Shown in pieces: positions 11,640-24,099 of a DNA stretch of 64,000 nt; the first letter of the stretch is position 1; the number at the start of each line of letters is the position of its first letter. The notes under the pieces were generated by a model. The model was not told the origin of the DNA. It saw only the letters and a list, made by a program, of their open reading frames with translations, and made no database searches. This stretch comes from Larimichthys crocea. Taxonomy: Eukaryota; Chordata; Actinopteri; Sciaenidae. Both the position numbers and the translations under genes were made by a program. The DNA lies in NCBI RefSeq assembly GCF_000972845.2, contig NC_040029.1:2950695-3014694 (forward strand), in the 5' to 3' direction.

Positions 11640-13050
11640 ATATTTGGCGCCATTCCATTGGTTATTCCATTTCAACCTCGCCTGCCCCCATAATCTACTT
11701 TGGCCTTTTCAGCTGAAGGAAGCGCTTCTACAAACCCAATCTTGTGTGACAGGTGTGATGGAGAAGGGCCAATAAAAGCCTGCACGGCGCTCTGCGTGCA
11801 GCCGCCGGCTCTCCAATCCGTGGCTGAATCCTGCTGTGGTTTGATTCCTGGCTGCCACACTCTCCACTGTGATCCCTCTGTGTCTGTGACCCTCCCTGCC
11901 CTTCAGCAAGGAAAAGGAAATAGACGCGAGGGAGGTCGTACCCCGCTGCTCTCCTTCAGGAGTGAAAAACAGGAACGGCACCGTCTCTGTCTTGCCAAAG
12001 CACCTCTGATTTTCTGTCACTGGGTGGAATGTGAACTGCAGAACCTCATTATAGAAAAGGAATGGACCTCCAGTCAGTCCTCTGCGGCGTTGTGTTACAA
12101 CACCCAGATAGCTTGTATTCTAAAAGGCTGCAGACGAATCGTCTAATTGAACTCCGGAGTCGGCGTTTAGGAAGCAATTCTTGGCTTTAAACAGCCACAG
12201 CCGATGAGAGGCTTTTGTCTTTATTGTCATATTATCTCTTGGGATGGTGATGAGATGATTAATCATTTCCTGCTGCAGCCTCGCGCTCGCAGAAGGCTGG
12301 CACCACTCTGCAGAGCGCGACGCCCTGGGTGGAGGGAAACGGTATTATGGCTCAGGTAATTGGTAGAGGACCATCACTCATAAGCGATCTAATTAATCTC
12401 ATTAAAACACCCTCTCTTGGTTGCATAGAGATGTTTCACGAGGACCGCAGAGTTTTCCAAAATGGGTTTATCCATCCTGATGAGTGTCATACACGTAAAT
12501 GATATTCCGAAGAGAAAGTGCAGCTGAAGCGAGGAAACAAAATCAATACAGCAGTTCAATGTAAACCGCGGCTGGCCATTTCCTAATGTCATTCTGCGTG
12601 GTAGGGGATGAGCGGCGGTAAAAGGATGCTTTCTCATTGCTCAGCTGGAGGTGGCTTTTGTCAAGTCCAAATTCTATTTATTCAAGATGGCTCCCTGGTT
12701 GCCTCCCAAGATGCATGGCATGCTGCGGATTAAGACCAAAAACGCAATCAATTCACCCAGCAGGAGATCTGGGGAAATTACAGATAAGGTTCTTAGAATA
12801 ATTCATACAGTCCCCAATCTGGCTAGGATTAATGTATGTCTTCACTGTAGCTCGCTCTCATTTGTATGTTGAGGCTCGCATGGGGCTAAATTGACGCTTC
12901 ATGTGGCCCATTACAATCAGGCTTTGTTTGGAAAGGCCCCGGTGAGGACTGGATGTGACCACGTCGTTTTACAAAGGCATCTAATGCAATTTAAGAGTGA
13001 TGTAATCTCATCTATATTTTATTGTCATTAAGTGTTACAGCAGGCTGTGT
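11640..13050. promoter_or_regulatory. possible conserved non-coding/enhancer block
   Basis: A non-repetitive stretch with dense homeodomain-like TAATTA/ATTA motifs, for example around 12255 and 12390, and no coding signal. The call rests on sequence texture only, not on an alignment, so it is tentative. Confidence 0.25.
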
Positions 13051-16000
13051 CAGCATATCATCAAACCGAAGAAAGAAAAAAAAGTGCATCACAGCACTAA
13101 GACAAAAATGGACCCTGTATTAACTAAACACACAGTTCGTGCATTAAAATGTCACAGAGAGTCCTGGTGGCACTTGACATCAGTGGAATAAAGCCACAGT
13201 AGGCTACAGCACTGCCGTTTTTTTCCTTTCATGTGCGCTGTGTTCGGATGATTGAAGCTCGAAATGGAAAGTTGAACAAAACGCCCTCCAACAAGTTCCC
13301 TTTTCATGAGCCTTTAAAGACATCTTTTCATCTCCCATTTCATTTTTGCACCCATTGATCAGCCATCTCTCATAGATTGCTTCCAGACATCTATTCAGGT
13401 GCTCTGTCGCCGCTCAGCATGTCTGTATTTCATAGGTCTTAATGGCAAGGTCTGGCTTTTGTGCTCGGATTAAAACCTGAATCGCAATCACTTAAATTGC
13501 CGATAAAATTCACAGGATATAGTCTTTGTTGACTTTTGTAAAAGTGAATCAACAAGCTCGGAAAGTTTCACCGCGGCACGCTGATGCAAAACTGGGCAGA
13601 TTTTCAAATTTGGGGGGCAAAATAGGACTTCTCTTGCCTCATCCTGCGAAATTAGGATTTTTTTTTTTTCCCCTTTCAGCGCATGAGCCAGAAAAAGGTC
13701 ATGTCAGTCGTGTGACAAGAGTGACAGGTCTGGGGCATCATTACTGAGACTTGGAAGGTCTGTGTAAGCACCTTTGGTCACCTCAGGAGAATAGATCCCC
13801 ACTGCGCTGCTGCCGGCCTAATGAGCACAGACAGCCCTGCATCTAATGAGAAGAGGGCGATTGCGACTGTCTTCCATCAGCCCTCTGCTCCATCGGTACA
13901 ACATCCCATAATGCCTTGAACACGCGGCGTGAGCAGCCGAAACAGCGGAGGATATCTTGTCACACATCAATGCAGGGGCTATGGAGTCGGCGTAGGAACC
14001 TGCCAAAACGTCCCCATCGCAGGCCCACAGCTGAAAACATTGTGACTGGATTCCTTTAGGTTGACTTGATATTTATCTACACTTCTACACAGTCAATAAG
14101 CTCATGTGACAGCATAAATAGAGGCACTTTTCAGTCATTGTGGGAAAATATCAACTGCCTGGCCTCTATGTGGTCGCCTCTTTCCAGCTGGCGAAATATG
14201 TTTGGATTACGTCTACTAAAGCAGTCCCTAGTCAAACATTTTGTGAATTCCTGGCACCTCAAACTTAACTTACTTCTCTGTTCTGTCCTCAGCGTTTCAG
14301 ATTGAAGCGTGTGTGTGTGATGCTTTATGGATGCCAGAAGTTACTTGCACCACCTTGCGCAACTCGTGCATCAAAAAAGGAGCACGTTTGCAGCATTTCT
14401 GCTATATTCGACTGGAAGCCGACAGCACGTTTAGCTCCTCGAGCCGCATTGAGAGGTTATGTTCTCTCAAACAAGTATGAACACCTTACGTGGGAACTAG
14501 TGGACAGATTGGCTTTGGACGCGGCAACAATTAATTCGCCTTTAGTGGTGGTCCAGATCTGGGATTTCTGCCACTAGATGATTATCACCTTGTAGCCGTA
14601 ATTATAAAACAAGCCGGAAAAAATAGACCCGATTCCAAAAGTTTGGCATGAAAGTTTGCAAAGGCCAAGAAACGAGTTTAACATGAGGTGTTGGGAGCGA
14701 TTTCTTGGGGTGTAAGCTGGAGAGTTGTTCAGCGTTGGCGGAGATTTTTTTGAGTGTCTTGTAGTTACCGAAAAAACTGTGGTCCAATCAAATGAGGAAA
14801 GAAGGAAACACCTTTTCTTAGCAGCAAACACAATTATTCTGTAAAGTTATATTGGCATTTAAACGTGCATTTTGGGCCAAGGCTGTGATGTAACTGATGA
14901 GGATGCCTTCCCTCCCTCATACAATCATTAGCAAAGAGCAAAGCCTATTAATACTCCGAAGAGAAGTTGGTGTAATTACTGTGGCTGAGGTAAACGTGCC
15001 ATTTGCCTACATGCTTTTTGATATTTTGAGTGTATTGTGGCGAACAACACGGACAAACTATGAAGGTCATCCTCAGATTAGTCTGAAAACAATTTCACTG
15101 TGCAGCCAAGTCAAATGCAACCAATCTGTCATCAATCTTTCATCTACAGATTTTAAATCTGACTCCATACTTGCAAAATTATACCTGTCACAAATGTCCA
15201 TTGAAATTTATTGATAAGTACTTGCACAATTGGCTGAGTGGGTTACTTTTTGGCCACTCAACCGTGGACATCTTCACACCCACACCACTTTTTTTTTTTT
15301 TTTTTTGTATATTCAGTTATGCCAATTTCTCAATTACTGTGTGAGTGGGATGGTGCAAAAAAAGGGGGGGAGGGGGGAGTTGGCCATAGCAAAAATTCAC
15401 CATCAGCCCACACGGAATTATTCTATGTGAAGATATGAATCTTGTTTAATTATGTGATAGCGGGCAGGTTTGCCAGTCGCGATGAAAGGAGCGGGGTGTT
15501 CAGATATACCTGAAGAAGCGAGAGCTTCTCGACGAGTTGGACCATTTAACACGCGACAGAAGTATCAGTGTTAATCCTGAGAGTGTAAAAACTGAGTCAA
15601 CACCATGCCAGTGTTTATATAAGTCTGCACCATTGGATATTTCAACTTTTTTTTTGGGGTGGTTTTGAACACATGATGTCCTAGATTTATATCAGGCGTG
15701 TGAGTGGCAACACTGCAAGCAGCAAGTAACTAACAGAAAATCAGGTGTGCGGCGTCTGACAGCAGCTGGGTGGTGGATGTTATGATCCGTTCTGTCATCT
15801 GACAAATGAGAGTCGCAACTCATCATGTAAGTCTAGTGCCAATGCAGGGTGCACAAAAGTCTCTGTCGCCGTGAAGTTGCCAAGCAACCGGCGGGGACTC
15901 CAAGAGGTCACTGCACCCGGGCCAAGACATAAATCGTGTTCGAATTGGATAAACATCACAGTATTCACTGAGCTTCTTGCAAATTTAACCCATCATTGCA

Positions 16001-17662
16001 GACAGCGCTGATGTGGTCCGTAATAGACACGGACACCGTGCAGGATTTTGCAGAAGAGGTGCCTACCTGTAGCTGACATAGGAGTCATGCTCGCTGGATG
16101 ACTTTGATTCTTTCCATCATCATATTGGTTAGAAAATCAGCTAGTTGGTGTTAGTGTGTGTCCATCTTTTTTTGGAAAGGTTACCAAAACATTTTTGACT
16201 TTCTCCAAAAGTCAAATTTCACACTGAGCAGATTAAAAAACGAATGAAGTCGAAGGACAAGCAGAAAAAAACTAAAGATCCACTTTGAAATACATTCATG
16301 AAGGACATCGCTCCGGACGGGATTTAAAATAGCTGACTCTAGTTATTACTACTTCTACTACTATCGGGGTGGGGTGAAATATTATCCTCATATACACTCC
16401 AGACAGGATCAAAATCACTGACCACCACAGGTGAAAATCACCCACCACCATCCTCCCCTGGAAAAATAAATCTCATCAGCACAACCTCACCTAAAAGTAC
16501 CACTTGTGAGCTTTAGAGGTGCAGGCAGGTGGATTGTTTTTACCTTTGGAAAGAGGCAGGCTAGCTATCTTCCCAAAATGTTGACCTTTAACCACAGATA
16601 TGTGCCACATCCACATTCTTTCACGAGCCTTAAATATACTGTAGTAGCCGTGTGCGGATATTACAGGAAGCAACAATTGGGATTGGAAGATGTTGTCATT
16701 GAATGTCAAATTATCCAATGTCAATGTCCTTGTCTAGCTATAGGGTATGTCAAAGAGAGGGGCGAGATGCAATGAATGCACAAATGGGATAATGGCACAC
16801 ACTTTTGAACAGACTCTCCTTAAGGGCATTTGCTTGATTGCTGGACTGTAGGCCCCCTGTGGATTGTGGTGTTGAAAAGATACAGGCGGAGGGAGTTTCA
16901 GACACCGTTCAATGATGCAACAAGCCCTCTGACCTTCCCATCTTCCAAGATTGTCTTTACCGCAAGATCCTTAAATCTTTTAAGCTCGCGAATAGACAGA
17001 AATAATGGCGTCGCTACTGATTATTCTCACACACTTCTTTATTTTCGCTTCAGTTTTAACAACGTCTGTGGGGAACTTGACTCGCTTTAGCCACAGAGAA
17101 AAGGGGACAGATAGAGAGTAATGAAGACAATACAATCGGTAAATACAACAATCGAACATATTCAGATAAACGGAGCAAATAAATAAAGATACATCATCTT
17201 TGCAGGTTTACAGTGGCATTATAAGAGGGCGCTGTATAAACATAAATGTGTCCAAACAGGTGTATATACTGAAGTTATAGTAGGTGTCCTGTAACGTGAT
17301 TGAGCGTTTGTCAAATTAATGATTCAAAGGGAGAAAAAAGAGCATGATACACATTGGAGGAATTACCCAGCAGCAGGTGGAGCTCATCTTTGGGTTATTT
17401 CTCTCAGACTCACAGAGGATTCGTTTTGTTACACCCACAAAAGCATAAATCGCTGCCTCATAAACACACACACATATACACCTCTGTTGTTTAGGATATG
17501 TTGATAGAACATTACAGATGTTTCAGTGGCAAAACAATCTTTTTAGCGTCATTATCGCAATGTCAGTGTTCATGACAGCACCATAGGTGAACAAAGGAGA
17601 AAAAAAAAGTTTAATATGGACACAAACAGAAATCCTTTTTGTGTTATAAGGACTGCTGCTTG

Positions 17663-17699
17663 TTATACCTGCTGTGCTTGTGTGGTGCAGCAGGTATAA
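17663..17699. other. 12-bp perfect inverted repeat (hairpin)
   Basis: TTATACCTGCTG (17663-17674) and CAGCAGGTATAA (17688-17699) are exact complements with a 13-base loop. No adjoining transcript is evident. Confidence 0.6.
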
Positions 17700-18025
17700 A
17701 AATATATAATTTTTAATGCTTGTCATTATTGTGTAATATATTTTGCGAAACTGCAGTAGTTATAGAAGCAAGATACCATTATCATAACTCAAAACTGAAA
17801 CCAGAGTCGCTATTTTCATCCGTGCTGCTTCACCTTAAAATATCAATAAACCCTTGGCAGCACCCCCACTGCTTCACCGCGCCGCTGCAAATACAGAAAA
17901 CCAGATTTCTATGCTCTGTCGACCCAAATCCAGCTTTGGAAAGCCTCAACTCCTACCTTTCCTAATTCAGCTTTCTCAATAATCAACTCATCCTCCTCCT
18001 CATACTCCCACTCGGTCACATAATC

Positions 18026-18076
18026 CATAACGTTTTATTTCACTGCTACGCCGATGACACCCAGCTGTATATCCGG
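18026..18076 (+). mobile_element. non-LTR retrotransposon (L2-like) reverse transcriptase remnant
   Basis: One frame reads HNVLFHCYADDTQLYIR. YADD at 18047-18058 is the catalytic motif of reverse transcriptase, and FHCYADDTQLY is typical of L2/CR1-type LINEs in fishes. Only a short piece is recognisable; the frame is broken on both sides, so the element is dead. Confidence 0.75.
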
Positions 18077-19577
18077 GTGATCCAAATAACTGCTTCTGTC
18101 CTGTTCAGTACAGGACGTCCTAGAACTTGAAACAGAAGGTAGAACAAAATATAGTTCGTCCTCTGCAAACAGAAGTTTTTGAATGTTTGTATATCCTACT
18201 CCTTGTACATCACGAGAAACTTCAAAGCCAGTCCTCATTGCGATTTATTTCAAACTTTAATTGATCATTGTTAACTATCTGAAAGCTCTGACCTCAAGAT
18301 ATTTCTTCTCTGAACCTTCATGCTACTTGGGGCTGGTTAAGGCTTAGATCCAACATATAAACAGACATCAAAGCTCATTTAATTGCATTTAAAAGTCTGC
18401 TTCTTTTTTTGTAATGTAGCCTGAGCGAAGTACAACCTTTTTGCCTGTCTTCCAGAACAAGCTGCATAAAATCAATTAATTATACATTGTAAGGTCACTG
18501 CAGGTCCTAAAAACTCCTTGTCTCTTTGCTGACTGCATAATTTTGTCAGCAAATGTGGTGTTTGCCTTTTTCTTTTTTCTTTTTTGGCAGTGATTAGTCA
18601 TTGATCGCTATGATGGAAACCTAGCTCCTAATAGGCTTATGGCAGGGAAGCTAACACTTAACAAAATAATGAAATGGGAATTCTCTTTTTAGCTCTGTTT
18701 TGGTCTCTAACAACTCCTGAGAAAACTTGCTCTTTAGCTTCTAAATGCTTCACTATGTTAACTAGTTAATCATTTGTGTTTTGGCTCTTTGTTACTGAGT
18801 AAATAGCTGCTTCAGAAAACTAGAAGCTTCCTGCTGCTGCTATAAATGAAGTTGATGAGAGCTGTGAGTCGAAACCAAAACTGCAAACTTGTGGGCCGTA
18901 AAACCAAAATGGTGAAGTGGAAGACATTAAAGTGCTCCAAAGAACTGAGGGGAACTGCAGAGTCAGGTGATGATTCTTCAGGTGTTTTTGTCCTGCTCCC
19001 AGAGTGTACTCCTTACAGGAGCACAGTCTGTGGGTTGTTCTTTTTTTCTCTCCTCCCCTCTCCCCATGTTGTATCCCTTTTTTCTTCTTTCCTTTGTTTC
19101 TTTCATTTCACTGCCACTGTACCTGTACTTTTAGGCATGTGACAAATAATAAACTTAAATAATAAACTTAAACTTAAACTTAAACTTCACCATGAGCAAT
19201 ACAATAAACATTTGATCGTTAATATAAAATATTGTTATATCTGGCTTTAATTTTGGATGGCAGTCTGACTCACATTACAACATGTTAAAAACAAGAATAG
19301 GACCAGTTCAGACCAGTATCTGTAATTTGCATTGATACTCAAAGTCTCTGAAACTTTACTAAATTAAGCGTTTTGTTTCCCTTGGGTGTTCAGCTCATTT
19401 GAGATTTGGTGACTCATTTTCACACTCATCAAACCTTTCAGTGAAGCCCTGCGTGCAACTATGTCCACTCATTTAATGAATCTTTTTCTTCAGTTTCTCA
19501 CCTGTTGGTACTTCTTACTTTATACATGCTGACAAAAGTAGGTAGCACAGAATTAATTTTTCTCTTCAGTCAGTTGC

Positions 19578-19912
19578 TTAAAGGTCCAGTATGTAAGATG
19601 CAGGAGTATCTATTGGCAGGAATTAAATATAATATTCATTAGTATGTTTTCATTAGTCTATAATCACCTGGAAATGAGAATTGTTGTTTTTTTGTCGCCT
19701 TGTTACACCATGTCCGTCATGTTGAACCATCATTTTTCTACAGTAGCCTTGAGCGGACAAACCACACTGGCTCTTGATATGACATTTTTCTTTTTATGTG
19801 AATTTCACCTGACTTTGTCCTACATGCTTGGAAGGAGACAGCGAGAGGTGTGGTAGTGTATTCATTTGGTAGCAATCTGCAACTTCACCACTAGGTGCCA
19901 CTAAATCCTTAT
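19578..19912 (+). mobile_element. fish MITE copy, near full length
   Basis: Starts TTAAAGGTCCAGTATGTAAG, includes 'tctattggcaggaattaaat' and 'tacagtagcc', and ends 'cttcaccactaggtgccact'. Non-coding. The same family appears reversed at 54206-54535 and as a relic at 3658-3718. Confidence 0.65.
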
Positions 19913-20039
19913 ATTAAGGCTTATGCGTAATTTACTGCGTGGCTTTGGGGCTTTGGCTTTGGCCGTGGGTGTTGTTACAGGTGGCTTGTTTGGACACCCA
20001 AGCTTCATTCAGTCGCTCATAGGTGGATTTTCAAACTTT

Positions 20040-20200
20040 GAACAGAGCCAGGACCTTATGCTAAGCTAAGCTATGCTAAGCTAATCGACTTGCTCGCTGT
20101 AGCTTCATATTTAGTATACAGACATGTGTGGTATTGATCTTCTCGTCTAACTCTTGGCAAGAAAGCAAGTAAGCACGTTTCCCAAAATTCCATTTTAATA
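20040..20200 (-). mobile_element. fish MITE fragment ('gagccag ... gcttcatatttag' family)
   Basis: Shares 'acagagccagg', 'taagctaagc', 'tagcttcatatttagtatac' and 'gatcttctcgtctaactc' with copies at 51265-51490 and 51922-52260. Non-coding; one end is missing. Confidence 0.6.
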
Positions 20201-20537
20201 ATCATCATCATTATTGTTATTAGACTATTATCATTATTAGGCTAGGAAATCCTTTCAGTTGTTAAGACACTGTTGACAAAAGCGATAGCAGAGGATAAAC
20301 TGAGCCATTAGGAGGAAAATAATTATTGGGGTAGGTATTTTCTTGGTGTTGTGATTGCAGGGTCATTATGCTCTCCCTGTTGAAACAAACCAGCAGAGAG
20401 CCTCCATCTCGGCTGTAGCCGTTATCATCGCCCTTCAGAGAATATAAAAAGGAAAACACTTCAGCAGCAGGCTAATTAAAACCAGAGAGGTCTGGATGAG
20501 GAGGCCAAACAACCCACACAGGTGGCGGGCACGTCAC

Positions 20538-20562
20538 TGTGTGTGTGTGTGTGTGTGTGTGT
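20538..20562. repeat. (GT)n microsatellite and GT-rich sequence
   Basis: Pure GT run followed by interrupted GT and CA runs up to about 20810. Confidence 0.9.
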
Positions 20563-23500
20563 TTGTATGTGCGTGTGTGTGTGAGTTACTGTAGCACATC
20601 ATGTTTATGCATGTCTGTATGTGACTGTATGAGTGTGGGTGTGTGTGTGAGGCAGCAAATTCATGTCCTTTTTTATTTGTGTGTGTTTGCACCTCTCTCT
20701 CTCACACACACACACATCTGTGAGTGTGTGTGAGGCAGCAAAGGACAATGTTAAAATGTGTGTGTGTGTTTGTATTTTTGAGGCAGCAGTTCCTGTTTGT
20801 GTGTGTCAGAGGTGTATGATTGTTAGAGGTGCTTTCCATTCATTTTAATGGCTTCAGCCTCCCTCCACTGCTGTCTCTTCATTCTGCTGCCTCCACCGCT
20901 GACAGGAAGGACCCAGCAGCTTTCATCTGACAGGACCCTGCTCAAATAGGCCATTGGTGCACCATAATTAGTTCAAATGTCGAAGCCGGTGAATTATTGA
21001 TGATTGGGGACGAGCAGGGAGGAAGACATTTCACATCAACTGTGCGTGTGTGTGTGTGTTTTTTTTTTTAGCTGTCTCTTTTTAAAGGACAGCTGGTGCT
21101 TTGCGGTTCCCACCACAAACATGAATCTCTGGTGTTCAGGCCACGAGAGGATGCATTTGCATCGGGGCGGAGAAATAAACTGGGGTAGTAAAGGGAATAA
21201 TTACAGAGGAAAACTGTGAAATAATGTCTTGTTTTTCACTGAGAACAGCTGGTTAAAGAGAGTGCTGCAGCTTCTTTTTTTTTTTTTACCATGTGAAAAA
21301 AGGGATACCTTAGCACTGGTTGGAAACAAAAAGTAAACCACACCATGAAGACAGAAGCTAATTTATGCTCCTGCCAATCATTGGATATAATTGCGCTACC
21401 CTGGCATAATGGCAGCCAGGCCCAGTCATTTTCCCCCTCCGGCTCTATCTCAGGTACTTAGAGGGGTTTCCATCAGCTCCTGATTTTTCAAGAGAGACCT
21501 CTCAGACAGGAATGACAATGGACTTTCAATGGCTTATAATTATGCCACTTTCCTGCACAATTTCCTGGGCATCATTTGCATTAAGACTCATATGGGTATA
21601 AGTGCACCATATGCGGCTCTGCAAAGGCCTTTTGATCAACTCCAACGGCTGAAATTACCAAGTGCCGTGACATTTCCTGGAATGCCTATGAGCCTCCGCC
21701 GTCCGACAGTTATCTGAATCTGTTAATTAGATGGATCAAGTCCAAAGTTTGTGTCTGTACAAGGCGACACGTGTGTCTTTGTGTGTGTGTACGTGTGTGT
21801 GAGGGTCGTGACTGAGGATCACAAAAGTGTGCTGAGAGGCACCTTGGATTCATGGCATGAAAAGCAGCGTCCTTTTTTCAAGGTTATTCAACACTGCGTC
21901 TTGTTTTGTTTTTTTTAATTCCTCTAAAAACAGAAAATGATGCTGGATGTTTGTGATGCTGCTGCTGGCACTGAAAGGCCAAAGGTAACACTGCCATCTA
22001 GTGTACGTGAGGCAGTGAAACAGCTATGAATCAGGCACATGAAGTGGGATTTCTGCACATCAGAACAGGCATTTTTTGTGAAAAATGTCTGTCAGTGCTG
22101 ATATTATTCACCTCTCAAATAAAATGGATTTAAATGATGCTGTTATTTTTGTGTATCCGTTCATCTGGCAGGTGGATGACATAAAAAAAAAAGGAGTAAA
22201 TGTCTTGAAATCATATTTTTAAACTTAATCATCCATTAACTTTTAATTTGCTGTCTTACCTGCTCAAACAATCATGACGATAATAATGGTATTTGTGTCT
22301 GAGACCTTTGCCTGCCGCACAGCTACAGTATGTTCCAGCCTTTTGAGTTGTAATTAGAGCTTGGACGGTGTTTTCCTTTCAGATGGCTCTTAATTCTGGG
22401 ATTTGTTGCTCACAAAAGCAGCTCTCATATCTCTTCCTCTCTGCGGATTTTCGAGCAGTAGGCGTCTCTTATTCAGCTCGAGAGGTTGCTGAAAATAAAT
22501 CATCACCCTCCCACCAGTATGCGAGAATGTCCAGATGGTTGAATTTTCACTGACGTCCTCCCGCTGAATTTCCCCATTGTCTTCCATGCTAAAATTAGAA
22601 GGTAATACTGGGTGAAAACGCTGCGTCTGCTCTGAGGGTGCTAGTTAATTATCAGGAACTGGATTTATGTTCCACCCACAAATGAAGCATCAACTCTGTA
22701 TTGTGTGAGAGTGTAAAGTCCAACGCTAAACCTTGAAACCCCCCCTTGAGGTTTGTTGGAAGGACTCAATGGCAGGTTTCGCTGTCAGTCTTGTTCCTTT
22801 GGCAAGAACAAAAGAAAACCCTCAAGGTAATGTAGCTGCTGACAGGAAAAGATGATTCCTCTCATTGTTTCTACAATTAAGACACAAAACAACACTCAGA
22901 TGCAAAGAAGCACGCTTAAATATTCTGCTCATGCAGTAGCACAACATGTATTTCCAATCACGCCTTGTTACTCCCATTAACATTACTAATTCAGGAGCCC
23001 AGCAACCCAACTACTTATCACTTCAGTACTTTATTAGAGCTGGCTGCTTTAAACATAGCCTGAGCTGGAAGCTGATATTGTGGCCATTTATTGTATTGTT
23101 CAGTGAGTAGCCTGTAACATAATCAATTAATCAACTTACTGTATATGTGAGCAGACAGGCAGCAAGAAGTGACCATTGTATGTCGTGTTTTGATGAAAAT
23201 TTTCTTTGGCGGCGTTTGACAAATGACTGTTTTATCTTCAAATGCAGCAAGGGCTTAAATTCAATGGGGAATAAATCCAATGTTATGAGGCTGGGATTAA
23301 ACCATCTGCATGATTTGGCAATTCTTTTCATTTTTTTTTACATGCTATATGTGATTTCCAGGCCAACATTAGGGGTTTAAGGGTTTTCTTATTTTTGCAC
23401 TGAGGATGGTGAAACTTGTCAATTTGAGAACATGAAATTAGGTTTGAAGACTGCTCAGATTTGACAGGGAAAGAAAGTCTTTAGCAACACCCATAAACTG

Positions 23501-24099
23501 TTCAAAGGTGGATTTGGGGGGGCATTTCCTGTGATCAGTGTTTGACTAATCTTTACATATTTACTCTTTTTCTAGTAGTACGGGGCATTTTTAGGCACAT
23601 AAATTGTATCAACGTCGCCTTAAAAAGAAAAGGTTGACCCAAAAGAAACAATCTGAACTTCCCCTAGAGCTTTCAACTGTATCACAGGGTCTTCCAACAA
23701 AAAATAATAAAATATACACATTTGAAAAGCTGGAACAAGTACATTTGTGCTTTCCAAATTGCCTAGAAACCATGAATCAATCTTAAAAACTGTAGCTCAT
23801 TTCTCTCCCTTGAGGTCTAGAAACTTCTTTACCTTTCAAACAGTTCGTAGAAGTCACCAAGAAAGGAAGTCACCACAAATTGTGGTTAAAAGCTGCAAAA
23901 GGCATAGCAAGTGGTGTCTCCTTCTTCTTTTTAGGATTTTAATGGCAGTTGGCATCCATGTTGTTGCATTACTGCCCCCTTCTGTTTTTCACTTCTTTTC
24001 CGGTTTCATGTTTGTTATATTCTTTTAATTACTTCATTAAAACTTCTTCCCTCTCTATATTTTCCACACTCAAGCACAATCTTAATCTCAGTTTCCCCT

